A DNA stretch of 64,000 nt from Rhytidiadelphus loreus. Its lineage: Eukaryota > Streptophyta > Bryopsida > Hypnales > Hylocomiaceae. The stretch is taken from NCBI GenBank assembly GCA_947034895.1, contig OX344764.1:34846935-34910934 (forward strand), in the 5' to 3' direction. The position numbers and the translations under genes are program-made. How positions within the stretch are numbered: the first letter of the stretch is position 1; each line of letters opens with the position of its first letter. The notes below the pieces were generated by a model. The model searched no databases. It was not told where the DNA came from and worked only from the letters and a program-made list of their open reading frames with translations. Shown piece after piece: positions 39,601-51,600 of this stretch.

Positions 39601-40792
39601 GTTAAGACGGGTAGTCCTGTGTAAGACCGAGCCAACAAAGCCAAGACTATATGTCCGATATGTCGATCTTGTCCTCTCCGAAGCTTTTACCCAGCTTTTG
39701 GTACTTTCTGTTTGGCCGGTGTGGCGGCTTGTTGCTCTCTCTTACACTCTCACTGCAGTGAAGGTAATAAAGGTCTTCGTTATGCTTCAAAAACCACGAA
39801 CTACCTGGTGACGAAAAATTTATGATAAGGCAAAATTGTGTGCACGATATGCTTCACTGCGGACATGGAAATAATTTGCCGACCTGCCTATCGAACATCT
39901 CGGGCATCCTTTCAATACCCTCTCAAGTAAAACTGTTCCTGAATCAATCCCTGATAAAACATTCAAAACGCCAGGAAAGTAGCCAAGATATCTCGGGAGT
40001 GTCATCAGCAGGGACTCTGTCCAAGAACCATCGGCGCCAAGGGTACTTTCCAGGGCATTTTGTTGCTCCCCCGCGACTAAGGCAGTCACGCGGCTTGTAC
40101 CCCTACGAAGTTCAGAAATCGTGAATGATGTAACATTTCCTGGTCGAAATCAGTGATAGAAACTGAGCCAGACATCCATTGGCGCCAAGGGTACTCGCCG
40201 GGTACTCCATCTCGCGGCTCGGTGAAGCGGATTGTCGAGAGGGCAAGCCTCAAGAAATGTTCTCTATTCAGAAAGTTCGCAGTTGACGAAAGGAAACCAC
40301 CGGTGCGATAGTAGGATCTACTTCCGTTTTTTGAAATTCGATGCCCCTAATCCCTAGATAGACAGAGGACCGATTCAGATGCCGCGAGCTCCAAGACGTG
40401 CCGCTCAGCTCACCATTCTTCCCCTCGGTGCTGAGGGTACTTCATCGGAGCTGTATTGACCCTATACCCTAACTGAAGATCACGATTCGGCAAGTAACTT
40501 CGAGCTTACTATTGCACGATTCTGCTTTGACTTTGGCGCTATAGGCCTTCGCTACAGGCCGTCTGTGGAGAATATGACTCCTACGAACTGAATGCTCCGA
40601 GAATACAGATCATCAAGACCATTTCACATACGGGCTGAATGAATCATAGGAACAGAGGAGTGAGAGGATCTGGACATGAGAACTCACAAAGGATGTTGAT
40701 TTTGCGGCCTCGCCTCCAGCTTGAACGTCCACACCCGTCTCCTCGTTGATCTCAGTACTGTCAGATTCATTTTGTCTCGCTCCATGAGCCAT
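33631..40792 (-). pseudogene. ParB-like / DNA-methyltransferase-like protein, element B copy (broken)
   Basis: A 35-codon first exon (40792-40688, MAHGARQNESDSTEI..., donor GTGAGT) can be joined in phase to exon 2 at 37914 (acceptor ATGCAG). The 2.8-kb intron between them carries the palindrome cluster. Exon 2 has LRIPLCRL and FVCDGNHRLLAW. Later exons run to 33631. The methyltransferase-like part reads DLIVADMLEGL at motif IV, VVVDCTAATG at motif I and RHIVALEEDKAIF after it. Nonsense codons lie at 37624-37626 (TAA) and 36727-36729 (TAG where element C has Trp). The linker (35700-35480, minus strand) is Lys/Glu-rich. It is the most diverged of the three copies. Confidence 0.75.
38080..40440. 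repeat. Dispersed palindrome cluster CTCGGCGCCGAG, element B
   Basis: About eleven sites lie near 38083, 38243, 38393, 38553, 38606, 38753, 38938, 39086, 40031, 40179 and 40431. The best are perfect: GCCCTCGGCGCCGAGGGC at 39086-39103 and CCCTCGGCGCCGAGGG at 38938-38953. Others have one or two changes. Many are 145-190 bases apart. The surrounding sequence is not otherwise repeated. The core is the same as in the A and C arrays. Confidence 0.85.
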
Positions 40793-43465
40793 GCTACGGG
40801 TCGATGGTTTCCGCGGTATTTCACTTTCTCCCTACAAGATTGTCAAACAGAACAGAAACCCAAGATTGAATAAGCTCTTCCTCCAAATATTGAAGCCACA
40901 CTCATTGCAGGGTCATACAGTCAGAATTTCTTACTAAGTTCAGTCTTCTTGCCCAGTTTCACTGTGGAGCGGAAGTAATGGCGTAAGGCGAAAGAGGTGG
41001 ACATTAACTGAAACCCTAGACCCTAAGGTCTTGCGTAGACGGAGAACGGCGAGGAATGAACCCCTGGAGATGACGGAAGAGGTAAAGTGTTGACCCGTTG
41101 GATTTGGTCAACGTCCTCTCTAGCCCATTGACCGTGTGGATAACCGAATTACGAATAATTTCTTCAGTAATTCATGAATATCTTCTTGAAATTTGTTATA
41201 ACTCTTCTGGTATTTTTCCCATAGTCTATGAACATTACCAATTTATTTTAAAAACATCATTAAGTTATACTATTATCATTTAATTAACCAACAAATATCC
41301 CCTTGGTATTTTCCACCAACTCATTATACAACGTCATATTTTGTAGAAGGAAATATGCATGATGAAGCAAAGAGATTCGTAACAAAAGATTTGTTTTCTC
41401 GTATGTATAAGTAAGTCATTAAGAGGTTTGCATAATATTGATTTTGCTAATGTGCATATTGGACTTAATTTTTTCCATACTAAAGGTATGTTCACACTTG
41501 GTGTTAAAGGCATTGTTATCAAGGGTCTTAGGAATGAACTTAGACATACTTCTGAACCAAATTCATATTCCAAACAACACCTCTAACACCAAGTGTTACC
41601 AGACCCTAAGGACTGTAAATTTGATTTGGATTTGGAATTAAGGTTACCTTCTCTTAAAGCTCTCATGCTGTGAAAGTGGTCATGATACAGGAATACATTT
41701 TCGATCCCTCAAATGTACCAACACTAAACATTTCAGGTGGTGGACACTTTTCATTGCCTACATGTTTGAACTTGAAAAATTGGTAAATAATTCAACAATG
41801 GTCTATAAAATATGGAACATCTTGGGTTAGATGTCAATTCCTACTTTCTTCTTACAGAAATTAACTTTTAATCGTCTGAAGGATTTAAGCATTCCCTAAA
41901 AGGCAGTCAACTCTAAAATGGTCGCATTAAGAGCAACTTTCTGTACGCACACTTGCATCTCTCTAAATGGACTATGCCGATTTTGGAAGGGAACAGATAT
42001 TTTTTGTATGAACTACGAGTTACGAATCTTAACAAATAATAATGAGTTACAATTCATGTTCAAAAATCCTATAGTTCAATTTATTTTTAGACTAGAGTGA
42101 TTTTATACGTCGAATTTGACAATTATACACGTCTATTCCATGTTTTTCATTAGTATAATCCAATTCAAGTGATACCTATTTTACGAAATAAGGATATTGA
42201 AGTCAATCACAAGAAGAGTAACTTACGTATGAATGTGACGCTGCTATTACGGTGTTCAACTTCAGCGGATCGTCTTCCACGTTCGATACCGCATGGAAGA
42301 TTGCGGTCTTCTTCTCAACAACACCAGAATCTTCTTGGACACCAAAAGTACAAGTTCTCCTTAGAGGTGGCGTTTTTGTTCCTCGAACTGTTTTGTTTTG
42401 TCTCCTAGATCGCTTCAACTCCTTCACAGACGAATACAGTAGTTTGCCCCTCTTTCTCCTCTTCCTATAGGTATGCTGGGAACTACTTTCAGATATAACT
42501 TCTATAGCATGCATGAGACTAATAGAATATATGTCGATATGACTCTATAGGAAATGAATACTAGTCACAGTTACAAAGGAAGTGCATATTCAACTGTGCA
42601 CTTCACTGTAATGTCAAGCCTTCACATGAACTTCTGAATCCAGCTTTCACTGTGTTCAAATGAATTGCAGGACAGTGACTTCAAACGTAATGTTATAGTA
42701 TCAGTTGATGTAGGTGTTAACGGAATTTGATTTTCAAATAGTCTTTGCCAACCTTGGTAATTATATTGTTCAATATTTGACGGGTCATTATTCTCAAGTA
42801 TTTCTTTACGGCAAGGTACGGTACGTCAAAAATAAGCTAAAATATTCAAAAATCAAAATTAAATACTCTGCCTACTACTAGATATTTTGAATGACATGAC
42901 AACTTCACCTTAATTGGAGAAATGGTTAAATGCTCTACAATTCGTTTGGAGCATTATTGTACAATGCCAGTACATCTAACCATCTAAATATAGAATTCAA
43001 TATAGTTGGAGGTAGCCCCCCAAATCTCTAGTATGATACTGTTTATTGATACTTTCCAAAGACACTTCGATGGATGTCTAGGTACGGCTACTAGAATTTC
43101 AAAATACATTTATGGCTACAAAGAAAGAATTGGTACTTTCACCCAGACCTAGCATATTTGTTAAGCACAATTTAAATGCATCCCAAATCTTATTTATTAG
43201 TTTTGTACTAGACTCCAATGCTTTTAGAGAATCCAATTTGAATACACATTTTAGATTTGATTATAGATCTTCGAAATTGGAGGCCACTGACAATATTGCA
43301 TTCATTGTCACCAATTGGTGACTCAGCATTCAAACGATGATTCATACCCGTTTATTGCATCTACAGTGTTTATATAAGAGAAGCCAATTCAATCTCTTAG
43401 TCTTTTCAGAAATACAAGGTTTCAACTCAGTACTCCCATTCGTACGGTATCGAATTAGTCTATCA
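40793..43465. other. Region between the divergent genes of element B
   Basis: Non-coding, presumably holding both promoters. The minus frame 42203-42514 is rich in Lys/Arg but has no partner in A or C and no recognisable domain. The plus frame 43112-43321 also shows nothing. Confidence 0.3.
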
Positions 43466-46400
43466 ATGGCCTCCATTCGCGCGGATGGCCACGAGATTCC
43501 ACTTGTAGTCCCCCTTTCTGAAGATGGCTACGCTATAGTGTCTTTACATCTTCTCCATGTCCGATTTGGTTTTGTCCAATCTAGTATATATGTTGAAGAA
43601 GAGGTAATGTCCGATTTTGGCCACATGCAAGAGTATGTCCATATGCTGAAGTTAGAACACTTGGGCGGTCACGTCTGGCACCTTCGTCCAGGTCGCTATA
43701 GAGCTTATGGATTGTCATCTCTCATGTTGGGTGCATCCACAGAGGTCTTACCTAGGCAATCAGACCATTCTACCGTGGATATGCCTCCTGTTCGGCGTGA
43801 TATTAGGAATTCTATGGAACATCAGCCTATCGATGTTGCTAGTACTCCCATTCAACTTCTGCGTGTAAAGCAAGAAGTCCCTGACTCCGTCATAGATATA
43901 TCTAGTGAGTCAGAGGGAGAGTCCCCTAGTCAACCAAGTTTTCAAACAGCGCTTCCTACTAGAGTTCTAGACGATATCCTCAAGACAACATCCGGTGTGT
44001 ACCACACACCATCAGGTAGTCCTGCTTTGTCAACTCATTCCCATCCACCAACGTATCCAACTAGCATAGGGACGGTTAGTATCGTTGACTGTCTAAGGAA
44101 TTTGGCTTCCATTCGCGGCTCTAGGAACGAAATTGCTGCATTACACTACGATTCACTAATCCACCACAAAGTGCAGTATCTTCCTACGGACTTCGATGGA
44201 GATGTAGTATTTGAGTTGCCTTCACTTCGTGTCTCATCGTCCTCTTCTACTGGTGGAAATCTCCAAGGTATGGATAAACGATATGATGGTCATGCTTAGT
44301 GTCGGACAATGACATCCAATATCCACAACCAAGATGGCTTGAAGTTTAGGAAGTCTTCTTGTGCAGGTCATCTAGTATGTAATAACTTGGAGTGTGACTA
44401 CTTGAAGCGATCCTCGAAACGGAACGAGACAGAGTGGTGTGGTTATACTAGTGTTCCTTTCTATGTTGGCGCTAATCCTCTAAAGGATTCTACTATTCTT
44501 TGCAAGATATGCAAATGTCCGCCAGAGTATGTTGGTATTTGTGATGCTCGAATATATTATGTTTTTAGTGATACTACATTCATGACTCGAGCATGCATTC
44601 ATTTAGGTAACCATACGCATCCTGTGGCCTCTGGAACATGTAGAGAGTTTGTAAATACTATTTCAGGTCTTATTGCAACCCAAGTTGAGAAAACCCCTAC
44701 TGCCACTAACTCAGCTATCGCCCTCGCAGCTAGTAAGCAATTTCTAGACAACCATCTTATACACAACGGTGAAGGCCCTAAGGAGATGTTGCAAGGAAAG
44801 TCGTTAGAGGATGTTATGGATAGGTTCCAAAGACTCAGTTCTCCTAACATCCGTAACATTATTTCCTCCTTCCGTAGTACAGGCAAAGGTGGGGTCATAG
44901 ATAGCATCATGAATATGAAACGGAATTTGAAATTTGAATACATCCATGAGAGTGTGTTCCCTGGACAAGGAAAGGTGAAGGTATACTTGTTTAAAATGTT
45001 GGTAGAGGGGCCTGGTAGTGGAGTGGACTTAGTTCGGTGCATGCAACGAGGTGGAGATCTGGAGAATACATGGCTTATGTTTGACCATGTCAAACGCGTG
45101 AAGGATTGGACAACCATGGCATGCCATGTATATGACACAGGTTGCAGAAAGGTCATGACAATTGCCGTCTGCGACATGCAATCCGAAGACACCGAGATTC
45201 AAGCCATCATGTGGAAGTTATTAAATGATGTCATGAGACGCAATGGCGTGCAGAATACAAACTTCAAGGGTTTCATGGCCGATAGTGCACAAGCAAATTG
45301 GAATGCCGTTCGCATTGTTTATGGTAGTGGGGATTCCAAAATAGAGATGGTGAATCGAGAGCGAACATGTCTTCTGCATTGGAGTACCTCGTTGCATCGC
45401 CATACACAGAAGCTCATCAAACCCGACATGCAACACCAACATACTCGTCTGTGCAAGCAATATAAAGATTCCAAGACCATGGAGGAAGCTGAGACGCGGT
45501 ACTTAGCGATTCGTTCTTGGTGGCTATCATCCGGAGCAGCCTCAGAGGAGGCCCTACGTGAATTGGAGTTGTGGCTTGCGTTCTGGCACTTCTGATATCG
45601 CCAATGGGGCAGATTCATGCAAATGGTATTTTAATCTATGTCATTTCTCACCTTATGTCTTGCTTTTAGAACAACTTGCATTTGATAATATAAGCTGTAG
45701 AGAACCATTTGCATTTCTTGGTATCTATTCCAATAAGTCAACTCGTTCCGACAGACTGATTTTTGATCAATACAATCATTGGGTGAGTCTTCCCTCGGCA
45801 CCGAAGGGAGACTTTGCCTCCTACAAGCAGTGGGCGATTCTCCCCTTGGCGCCAAGGGGAGAATCTGCCTCCTACTGTAGTGATCAAGATTAAAATATAC
45901 TACGGTATTGAACATGTATTAAAAAAAATTTGTGACTCTAATTCAGACTTACGTACGCCTTTTTTTTCTTTCAGGAGTTATGTCTCGAAGAAATGGCAGA
46001 CATGCCTTCGTGCAACCTATCCGAAACAGTTCATAACAAATGGTTGCAGCAATCGGGTAATCGAGGTAATGATTTGTTTGCCGCCACTTGTGATGACTGC
46101 ATTCGAGCCTTTATGCAAATGACAAATTATCGTGCATTCTTGAGCGGGACAACATCAAGGTCAGGGCCCTCAAAAGAAGAGTTGAAGTTAAGAGGTGCTA
46201 GACGCAGTGGCGACCCCAAGAAGATTGCAGAGGCCTTAAATGACCTTCCTGGCTCAAATCATATTGGAACACATATTCCACATTTAGAAGGCGAGGAGGT
46301 GTTTGGTAGTAGTAAGCGTAAGCTTGACCTCCCAATTGGTTCAGATGGTGACTCTCATCGTCCGGATAAGGTCAACTTCTCTCAGCCACGAGTGCAGACC

Positions 46401-47236
46401 TGTTTTACTTGTACACCGACGGTGGCTTCCAAGTTCCAATGAACCAGAGGCGCTTGCAAACTCTGTACATGTGCCGCACATCACGACTGCAATGGAGAGT
46501 GATTGTGATACTTCACAGTGGCATATTGCAAGACTGTCCCATAAATCGAGTTGCAAATGTCATGCCCAACAGAGAGGATCGAACATCCGCTGTGTTGCCA
46601 AAATCGCAAAGGGATCTAAAGGCACTCCAACCCCGACGTACTGTGGTCGAAAGAAACAATATGGTGGAAACAAGGAGATCATGACCGACTTCTGGTTCTG
46701 TCCAGATGACATTGAACGATGTATGCGTGGTTCTAAACGCAATTGGGTAATTGACTGGCCCCAAGTACCAGACATGTGGCCTGTACTAACTAACACCAAT
46801 TTAACTCGCCAAGAAACTCTACTACTGCAAGAGGCTGGTTTTCAACTCCAAGAGCGACCACCTATGTCACCTCGACGTTTATTCACCATGTCAAATGTTT
46901 TTGAGGCTATCCTTTACGATCAGCCTAGTCCTATACATGCGGATTCATATCCAACAACTCGAAGGAGCAAGGGCATTCGACGTATTGCAAATGCTCCTAC
47001 TATAGAGCATCGTAATAAATGGGAGAGCGTTGGTAATGTCAAAGGAATGATCTTGGGAGTAACCATGCTCCCCTTGCCTGGACTTGGAGCTATAATCTCC
47101 CTTCAATCTGGAACCGAGCCCACGCAAAAGGTTTATCGAATTACACTTGGCATGTACTCCGAGTGCACTTGCCCTGATTTTGTTGACATGGCCGTCTCAG
47201 CAATTGGTGGCCGCCATCAATACGTCAGTTGCCAAC
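43466..47236 (+). pseudogene. MULE transposase, element B copy (broken and truncated)
   Basis: MASIRADGHEIPLVVPLSED aligns with the C and A N-termini, so I prefer the ATG at 43466 over the one at 43337. Exon 1 runs to 45625 and exon 2 starts at 45975 after TTTCAG. The first zinc region is complete (SSCAGHLVCNNLECDYL, then CKICKCPPEYVGIC, then HLGNHTHPV). The DDE core shows MFDHVKRVKDW, FMADSAQANWNAV and ERTCLLHW. Lesions are TAG at 44297 (Trp in C), TGA at 45593 (Arg in C), a frameshift near 46440, and truncation in the SWIM finger (CTCPDF ... VSC|) by element C at 47237. Confidence 0.9.
45791..45861. repeat. Two palindromes in the transposase intron, element B
   Basis: TCCCTCGGCACCGAAGGGA at 45791-45809 and TCCCCTTGGCGCCAAGGGGA at 45841-45860 are variants of the CTCGG-NN-CCGAG site. 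Both lie in the single intron of the transposase gene. Confidence 0.75.
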
Positions 47237-47310
47237 GTTGCTAGCGCGTGAGCGTAGAGCGGGGAGCGGGAAGCGGGGAGCGGGGAATGAAGAGCAGGGA
47301 GCGGGGATTT
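47237..47310 (+). repeat. Left terminal repeat of element C
   Basis: GTTGCTAGCGCGTGAGCGTA, then iterated AGCGGGG/AGCGGGA units ending near 47307. It is related to the ends of A and B. Confidence 0.7.
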
Positions 47311-48612
47311 AAGAAAGAATAGGAAATAATTAATGAAAAAAATGGGAAATAGGGGGAAATATGACATAGAATTTGAGTAAATTTTGTGAAATTTGGATGC
47401 AAGTTAGCGTAAATTAAAAATAAGTTCAATGATAAGATGGATGAAAATAAATAGAGGCAAAGAAAAAAATAATAGGAAAAATACCATGCCAAAAGTAGAT
47501 GGAAGTAGAGTAGGCAGGGATGAAAGCATATGATAGAAATGGATGAAAGTTGTTCACTATTGAGATGAAAGTAGATGAAAATTTAGGATGAAACTATTGG
47601 ATGAGAAATCGTGAAAGAGGTAGATGGATGAAAATTTTGGATGAAAATATTGAAATATTGAATTTGGATGAAAAACTTGGATGAAAATATTGAAATTATG
47701 GAGTTGGATGAAAAACTTGGATGACAAATATGAAACAGACAATTGGATGAAAAACTTGGATGAAAATATTGGAAATAAGAATTCGGATGGAAAAAATGGA
47801 CGAAAAATTAGGGTGAATATATTGGATGTACATTTTGGATGGAAGTAGTGCACAATGAAGATTAACGTAGATGATAAAAGTTAAAGGGTTTAGGAATCTA
47901 GGATCATGTTGAAAGTTGATTAATAAAATGGAAGACATTACCTCCTCGTTACGAAGACAGTACTTTGAAAAAGTTTAGGACTGAAGTACTTGTTCACGAT
48001 GGAACTAAATTACAGAATTGGATGAAAGTAGTTCCACAATAAATTTAGAATCCATCAAAGATTAGGGTGAATAATGGCCTACATTAAGTCAGTTTGCATA
48101 GCACGAAGGATTTAGAGTACCTTCATATCTCTACGACAATATATGAATATTTTGAACCCAATGGAGGAAGAAGGTACCGCTGCAAAAAGTCTACACTTGT
48201 AATGTATGATCTATAACTGCTTACAGTAAGTACCCTATAACTGTGGTGGCATGGCAGATTGCAGAGTGGCAGCTACAATTCAGGAAAACTGCAAAAGACT
48301 TATTTTCAATGTAATTCACCGAACTACTTGAGACATTGCCAGTGTGCTTGCACACTAACAATGAAGATCCCGTTTGAAGGTACACAGTCATTTCAGATAT
48401 CACTGAATTTATTAGAGAAATGGATGGATGTCAGAACATGTAGAAAATCAAAAGATGACTATGAACATGTATACATTAACAACATGCAAAAAGCAAATAG
48501 AATGCAAGCTCAATGTATCGAAGTAGTGGCCCTTGTAGTCTCACTACATTTTCATTCATATATGTGAAACAAAATCAACATATTGACAGTAGTATCCATG
48601 CTTCAAATAATC
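47311..48612. other. Subterminal region of element C
   Basis: Non-coding. 47500-47860 holds about ten irregular copies of TTGGATGAAAA(A/T), some followed by ATTG or CTTGGATG. Such clusters often serve as transposase binding sites in MULEs; that role here is inference. The rest shows nothing recognisable. Confidence 0.5.
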
Positions 48613-51600
48613 CTAATTTGATCTCAAATGTTTCAGGATTCCGCTAAGAAGCACTCGTTTGACCTCATTGAAACTAAATGTTGAAGCATGGATGAAGACA
48701 TCTGAGGAAGATTGAAGGTTGCAGATGACATTGAGAACAAAGTACAGATGCTTGCAATTTGACCAAGCTCCACGCTTCCCCAAACACTTCAGCTTCATTT
48801 CCTTAAAATAAGGGCAGGTGCAGTCCGGAAATGAGGAAATAGTAAGCATGTATTTCTCAATCCGGGGCTCTATTCCCGAGTCCATTGCTACTATGCATCC
48901 AAAACCAGGGTGAGGGACCATAGTTACGCTTACAATGCGGGCATTCAAAGTTAAGGCCGATGCATAGTTGTTTTGGTGTTTTGTTGTGGGAGCCTTTGGA
49001 TTTCGGCGAACGACCTTCCCAGTCCGAGTTGTAGGATGTTCATCAGCTGAATCTGGAATGTGATAATTATGTACAATTTCAATGCCTGCTTCTCCACCAA
49101 ACAACCTCCTTGGGGAAATGAGGTGGCGTTGTGGAAGTTGGAAACCGGCCGCTTCAAGAGCTAGAATTTCAGCCACCGTCAATTGGGTGCCTAATTTCAC
49201 CGGCCAAATAACAGGAACAGGTGGTACAGAGAGCACCCATTTCCGCCGTGATCCTTTGACACATCGTTCAATGTCGTCATTGCAAAAGAAAAATTGCATA
49301 CGATCATTACGATTTTGCTTGTAATTGACCATCATACCTGTGTATGTCGGAGCCGCTGTTGCAGTGTTGTTTTGCACTATTAGAGCTGTGCATTTTTTCT
49401 TTGTCATTGCCTGAAGAGCAAAGCACGCCTTTGCTGATGTTTTTGGTAGTCGTGAAATGTGCCACTGCATCTCGTCACACATGCTTTCTTGAACTGCTGA
49501 TACATGAGTCGAATTTGGAATTGCAGTCTGCCTCAAATTCACCTCCACTGAAAATGCATCTAGAACTTCAACATCTTCACTTGGAGTAATGTCCTCCACT
49601 ATTGTGTTCAAATTTTGAACACTTGAACTCGCTCTGAAGGATCTCGTTTGCCGACGAGGATGTGAGAAGTTCACTTTGTCCGGTCGGTGTGAGTCGTACT
49701 CGCATCCAAGTGGCATGTCTGCTTTCCTCTTCTGTGATCCAAAAACTTCTTGACCTTCGAGATGAGGCTCTCTGTTGATGAAAGCTTCAACACTTGGAAT
49801 AGACGACAGAGCTTCAGTTAGTGATTTCGGGTTACCAGTTCGCTCTGCGGAACGTTGGGCAACTCGTAACAATAACTCTTCCTTCCCCGGTCCTGTCCCT
49901 CCTTCATTTCCCTTTAGATATTGGTGATATTTGACCATTTGCATGAATGCTCTGACAAAGTCATCGACCGTAGCTACATATAAGTCGTTCCCACGCTTCC
50001 CAGATTGCTGAAGCCACTTATTGTGCACAGTTTCCGCAAGGTTGCAAGACGGCATTTCGGCTTTCTCGGATGCAGTTAGATCCTGAAATCACAGGGGTAT
50101 ATACATGTGTCAGTTCTACATGCGAGTCTTCCCAGGATGCCAAGTAAAAGCATAAATATATTTGTTAGAGACCACAGAAGACTGAAGACTATGACCACAG
50201 ATGAAATGGAGAAACGCGAGTTCTAATTAGTCAATGTGCAGAGCGTTGAGGTTACTAACCATCGTCTCGGGACCGAGACGTTTGTTATGGGGAACCTACG
50301 TCTGCACCACAACTAATCGAAGTGGAACATTTGACAATGTAACAACAGAACTAATTTGACAAAAGGAATAACAAACATTGTTACAAATGAAGGAGAAAAC
50401 AGTGAGGAAATTACAAGTTCCATGAAGCCTCCCCATTGGCGATAACGGAAATGCCAGAACGAAAGCCACAACTCTAGTTTGCGCAATCCTTCCACCGTGG
50501 TGGCACCTGATGACAACCACCACGCCCTAATGGCTAAGTACCGTTCCTCGGATTGTTGCGTTGAAGTGGCGTTCTTGTACTGCTTACATAGCACACGATG
50601 TTGATCCTGCAAGTCTCCTCGAATATCTGCCTTTGTATGCTTTTCCATGGATTGAGTCCAGTGAAAAAGACATGTCCTTTCACGGTTGAGCATTGGTACG
50701 GAAATATCCCCCGATCCATACACCGTCCTCACCGCATTCCAGTTTGCTTGCGCGCTGTCTGCCATGAAGCCCTTGAATTGCGTCCTAGCCACACCATGTC
50801 GTTCTACAACTGAATTGAGGTTTGTCCAAAAAAGAACCTGCGCTGCGCAATCCTCAGATTGCATGTCACAACAAGCGATTGTCATCACACGACAGAATCC
50901 GGAGTCATAAACGTGACACGCCATGGTCGTCCAATCTTTTACACGCTTAACGTGATCAAACATGATCCATGCTTCCTCAAGGTCTCCTCCAGATTGCATT
51001 CGCTTCACCAAATCGACTCCACTCCCTGGCCCCACTTCAGACATTTTGAAAAGGAATACCTTATCTATGTCGGTCCCTTGACCTGGGAATTTGCTCTCCT
51101 GCACAAAAGCCCATGTGCTTGACCCCCTCAACCTAGTAATGCTATCTAGCACTCCGAATTTACGCAAGAACTTGAAGGAAGTTACCTCATTCCTTATGCT
51201 CGGGGAGCTTAAGTATTTGCATTTCTCGAGTACGGGAACAAGGGAGGCAAGGTCCATACTCTTCGGTTGCATTCCGTCAGGACATAGAAGAAGACCTCCT
51301 AGGAGCTCCTTTGTTGCCTCTAGGACTATAGCGGAATTCGTGGCAGAAGGAGTCCGTTCCAATTGCTCCCCAATAAGAGTACGTGATATGGATTTCATAT
51401 CTCTGAGTTCACCATCCTTAACCGGATGCTCGTGATGACCAAGATGGACGTATGCCCTACTGAAAGTGCACTTGCCTGCAACGTAATACACGTGTACATT
51501 ACAACGCGCCACACAAGCAGGAGGCTCCTTACAAATTTTGCATACAAGCGTGGAACCAGGCGGATGTGGTTGTCCAACATCTAGTGGTAGCGGAGATAGT

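Larger units (their letters stand above)
32635..47236. mobile_element. Element B: second copy of the ParB/methyltransferase-MULE transposon (left part)
   Basis: The left end reads GTTGCTATTTTGTGAGCTTG followed by iterated GTGAGCC. Then come the ParB/methyltransferase-like pseudogene (minus strand), a zone of dispersed CTCGGCGCCGAG sites, and the MULE transposase pseudogene (plus). The order matches element A. It is cut inside the SWIM-finger codons by the left end of element C, so its right end must lie beyond this window. Confidence 0.8.

Noticed and set aside
42203..42514. Basic minus-strand frame of 103 codons as a third gene of element B
   Set aside because: No counterpart in A or C and no recognisable domain. 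The Lys/Arg richness alone is not enough.
47237..47310. A new MITE at the AGCGGGG iterations
   Set aside because: Similarity to the ends of A and B and the position inside element B's finger codons show it is the terminus of element C.
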